From: Desulfobacteraceae bacterium
GTDB lineage: Bacteria > Desulfobacterota > DSM-4660 > Desulfatiglandales > JALVMZ01
Length of the DNA stretch: 6,278 nt
NCBI GenBank assembly: GCA_027032655.1
Contig: JALVMZ010000138.1
Span: forward strand, 1-6,278
Direction: 5' to 3'
The translations under genes and the position numbers were made by a program. Shown here piece by piece: positions 5,021-6,278 of the stretch (its first letter is position 1; each line of letters starts with the position of its first letter). Below the pieces are notes generated by a model. It saw nothing but the letters and a program-made list of their open reading frames with translations. It ran no database searches and was not told where the DNA came from.

Positions 5021-6277
5021 TCAATCCATTGCCACCTTATCTAATTTCTGTCTTTTCATTTTTTCCACTAAGGTCGTCCTGTTAATATTCAGCAATCTTG
5101 CTGCCTTTGACTTGACCCAGTTGCTTTTCTCCAGGGCTTCAAGGATCAGTCTTTTCTCATAATCCTTGACTGCTTCACTCAGATCAATACTCTTTTTATC
5201 CCTTATTATCTCCAGAGATGATTGTGCCTCATTTCTATCATATATATGCTCAGGAAGGTCCTGGAGCTGAACCACTTCATTTTCGCATAGGATAGTTAAC
5301 CTCTTAACCACATTCTCCAGTTCCCTTACATTTCCAGGCCACGAATAAGAGATAATGGCATCCATAGCTTCTGAAGAAAAACCCTTTATCTTTTTTCTCT
5401 TATTTTTCTGGAACTTTTTTAAAAAGTGATCCACAAGAAGGGGGATATCGGATCTCCTTTGTCTCAGGGGTGGCACTTTAATAGGGATAACATTAAGCCG
5501 ATAATAAAGGTCTTCCCTGAATTTTCCTTTGTTCACTGCTTCTGTTAAGTTTTTATTTGTTGCCGCAATTATCCTGACATCCACATGTATGGTCCTGGTC
5601 CCTCCCACCCGTTCAAAACACTGATCCTGAAGCACCCTCAGTAGTTTTACCTGCAGTGAAGGTGACATTTCACCTATTTCATCAAGAAAAAATGTTCCTC
5701 CATTTGCCATTTCAAACCTTCCAATCCTCGTCTTATGTGCACCGGTGAATGCCCCCTTTTCATGACCAAACAGCTCACTTTCCAGCAATTCTTCTGGAAT
5801 AGCACCACAGTTTACGACCACCATAGGTTTTCCAGCCCTACTGCTGTTATAATGTATTGCTCTGGCAATTAACTCTTTGCCCGTTCCACTCTCCCCACTA
5901 ATCAAAACCGTTCCATCTGTATCTGCAACCTTGGTGATAATATCAAATATCCTCCTTATTGCCCTGCTGGTCCCAATTATGTTTGAAAAATCATACTGGC
6001 GCTTTAATTCCTGTTTCAGCCTCAGATTCTCTCTTTCAAGACTGCTAAATTTAATTGCCTTTTCCACAACCACCAGGATTTCACTGGCAGATATGGGTTT
6101 TGTTATATAATCAAAGGCACCCTTCTTTATTGCTTCTACAGAGTTTTTTATCGTTCCATATCCTGTCAGTATTATACACTTGGTATCAGGATGATTATTT
6201 ACCACATGGTCCAGCACCTGCATTCCATCCATGCCGGGCATGACAAGATCAGTAAGCACAATATCACAACCTTTTGA
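5021..6277 (-). CDS. Sigma-54-dependent response regulator (NtrC family), N-terminus cut by window edge
   Basis: The visible part is 418 residues. The frame is open to the window edge; the GTG at 6259-6257 is a Val codon inside the receiver strand (DIVLTD), not a start. About 44 N-terminal residues should be missing, judging from NtrC-like numbering. In visible numbering, the phospho-acceptor is Asp10 (codon 6250-6248) in LTDLVMPGMDG, with Thr38 and Lys60 also in place. A charged helix (about 77-97) links to the AAA+ domain: Walker A GESGTGKE 128-135, an intact GAFTGA loop 175-180, Walker B TFFLDEI 195-201, FREDLYYRLNV and WPGNVRELEN. The C-terminal helix-turn-helix (about 391-412) contains RTTLVEKM, a form I associate with FleQ/FlrA-type flagellar regulators, but those usually lack a working receiver. 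It probably controls this locus; its sensor kinase may lie further upstream. Confidence 0.92.
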   Translation of the reverse strand, partial: SKGCDIVLTDLVMPGMDGMQVLDHVVNNHPDTKCIILTGYGTIKNSVEAIKKGAFDYITKPISASEILVVVEKAIKFSSLERENLRLKQELKRQYDFSNIIGTSRAIRRIFDIITKVADTDGTVLISGESGTGKELIARAIHYNSSRAGKPMVVVNCGAIPEELLESELFGHEKGAFTGAHKTRIGRFEMANGGTFFLDEIGEMSPSLQVKLLRVLQDQCFERVGGTRTIHVDVRIIAATNKNLTEAVNKGKFREDLYYRLNVIPIKVPPLRQRRSDIPLLVDHFLKKFQKNKRKKIKGFSSEAMDAIISYSWPGNVRELENVVKRLTILCENEVVQLQDLPEHIYDRNEAQSSLEIIRDKKSIDLSEAVKDYEKRLILEALEKSNWVKSKAARLLNINRTTLVEKMKRQKLDKVAMD

Positions 6278-6278
6278 A

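Noticed and set aside
4970..5028. Possible terminator after the upstream regulator (ATGGAT...ATCCAT stem, then a T6 run)
   Set aside because: The outer stem is only 6 bp with a loop of over 30 nt. The T run does not directly follow the stem, and the inner palindrome has no adjacent T tract.
5005..5032. TGGCA near the 3' end of the upstream regulator as a -24 element
   Set aside because: The sequence at -12 distance reads TGAG rather than TTGC, and the site lies in coding sequence.
6257..6259. GTG as a start codon for the upstream regulator
   Set aside because: The frame stays open to the window edge, and the residues before it (CDIV, then LTD) continue the receiver beta-strand. The true start lies beyond the window.

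Overview
The window is an AT-rich piece of a flagellar gene cluster from a Gram-negative, motile bacterium that uses sigma-54 (RpoN) transcription. Every convincing gene lies on the minus strand, so transcription runs from high to low coordinates. The gene set is an NtrC-type regulator, an exported AMIN/TPR protein, a second NtrC-type regulator, then flgB-flgC-fliE. Together with two -24/-12 promoters, it fits lineages such as Nitrospirota or Desulfobacterota (former Deltaproteobacteria). The lineage is an inference; nothing in the window fixes the taxon.

Layout in transcription order. (1) 6277-5021: an NtrC-family sigma-54 response regulator whose N-terminus is cut off by the window edge. 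(2) 5020-4853: a 168-bp regulatory gap. It holds a perfect 14-bp palindrome, a near-consensus IHF-like site, an 18-bp imperfect direct repeat with a 31-bp period, and a -24/-12 promoter. (3) 4852-2291: an 853-residue secreted protein with a signal peptide, an AMIN-like domain, a low-complexity linker and a long TPR array. (4) 2275-932: a second sigma-54 response regulator of FlrC/FleR/FlgR type, 15 bp after the TPR gene. (5) 931-866: a short gap with a second -24/-12 promoter. (6) flgB (865-467), flgC (465-40) and the first 12 codons of a probable fliE (36-1), all tightly packed and each with its own Shine-Dalgarno sequence.

How the genes may work together (inference). FlgB and FlgC are proximal rod proteins and FliE joins the rod to the MS ring, so the downstream operon starts the hook-basal-body genes. 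Both promoters need a sigma-54 activator, and two such activators are encoded here. The simplest model is a cascade: the upstream regulator, or the second one by autoregulation, turns on the TPR gene and the second regulator, which then turns on flgBC-fliE. The two promoters share the core GGCAYATAAATTGCW (Y = C or T, W = A or T), including the spacer, which supports co-regulation. The AMIN/TPR protein is the least understood part. It is made with the regulator just before rod assembly, and its domains suggest a periplasmic, cell-wall-associated scaffold.

There is no sign of mobile elements, CRISPR arrays, tRNA or rRNA genes, or horizontal-transfer boundaries.
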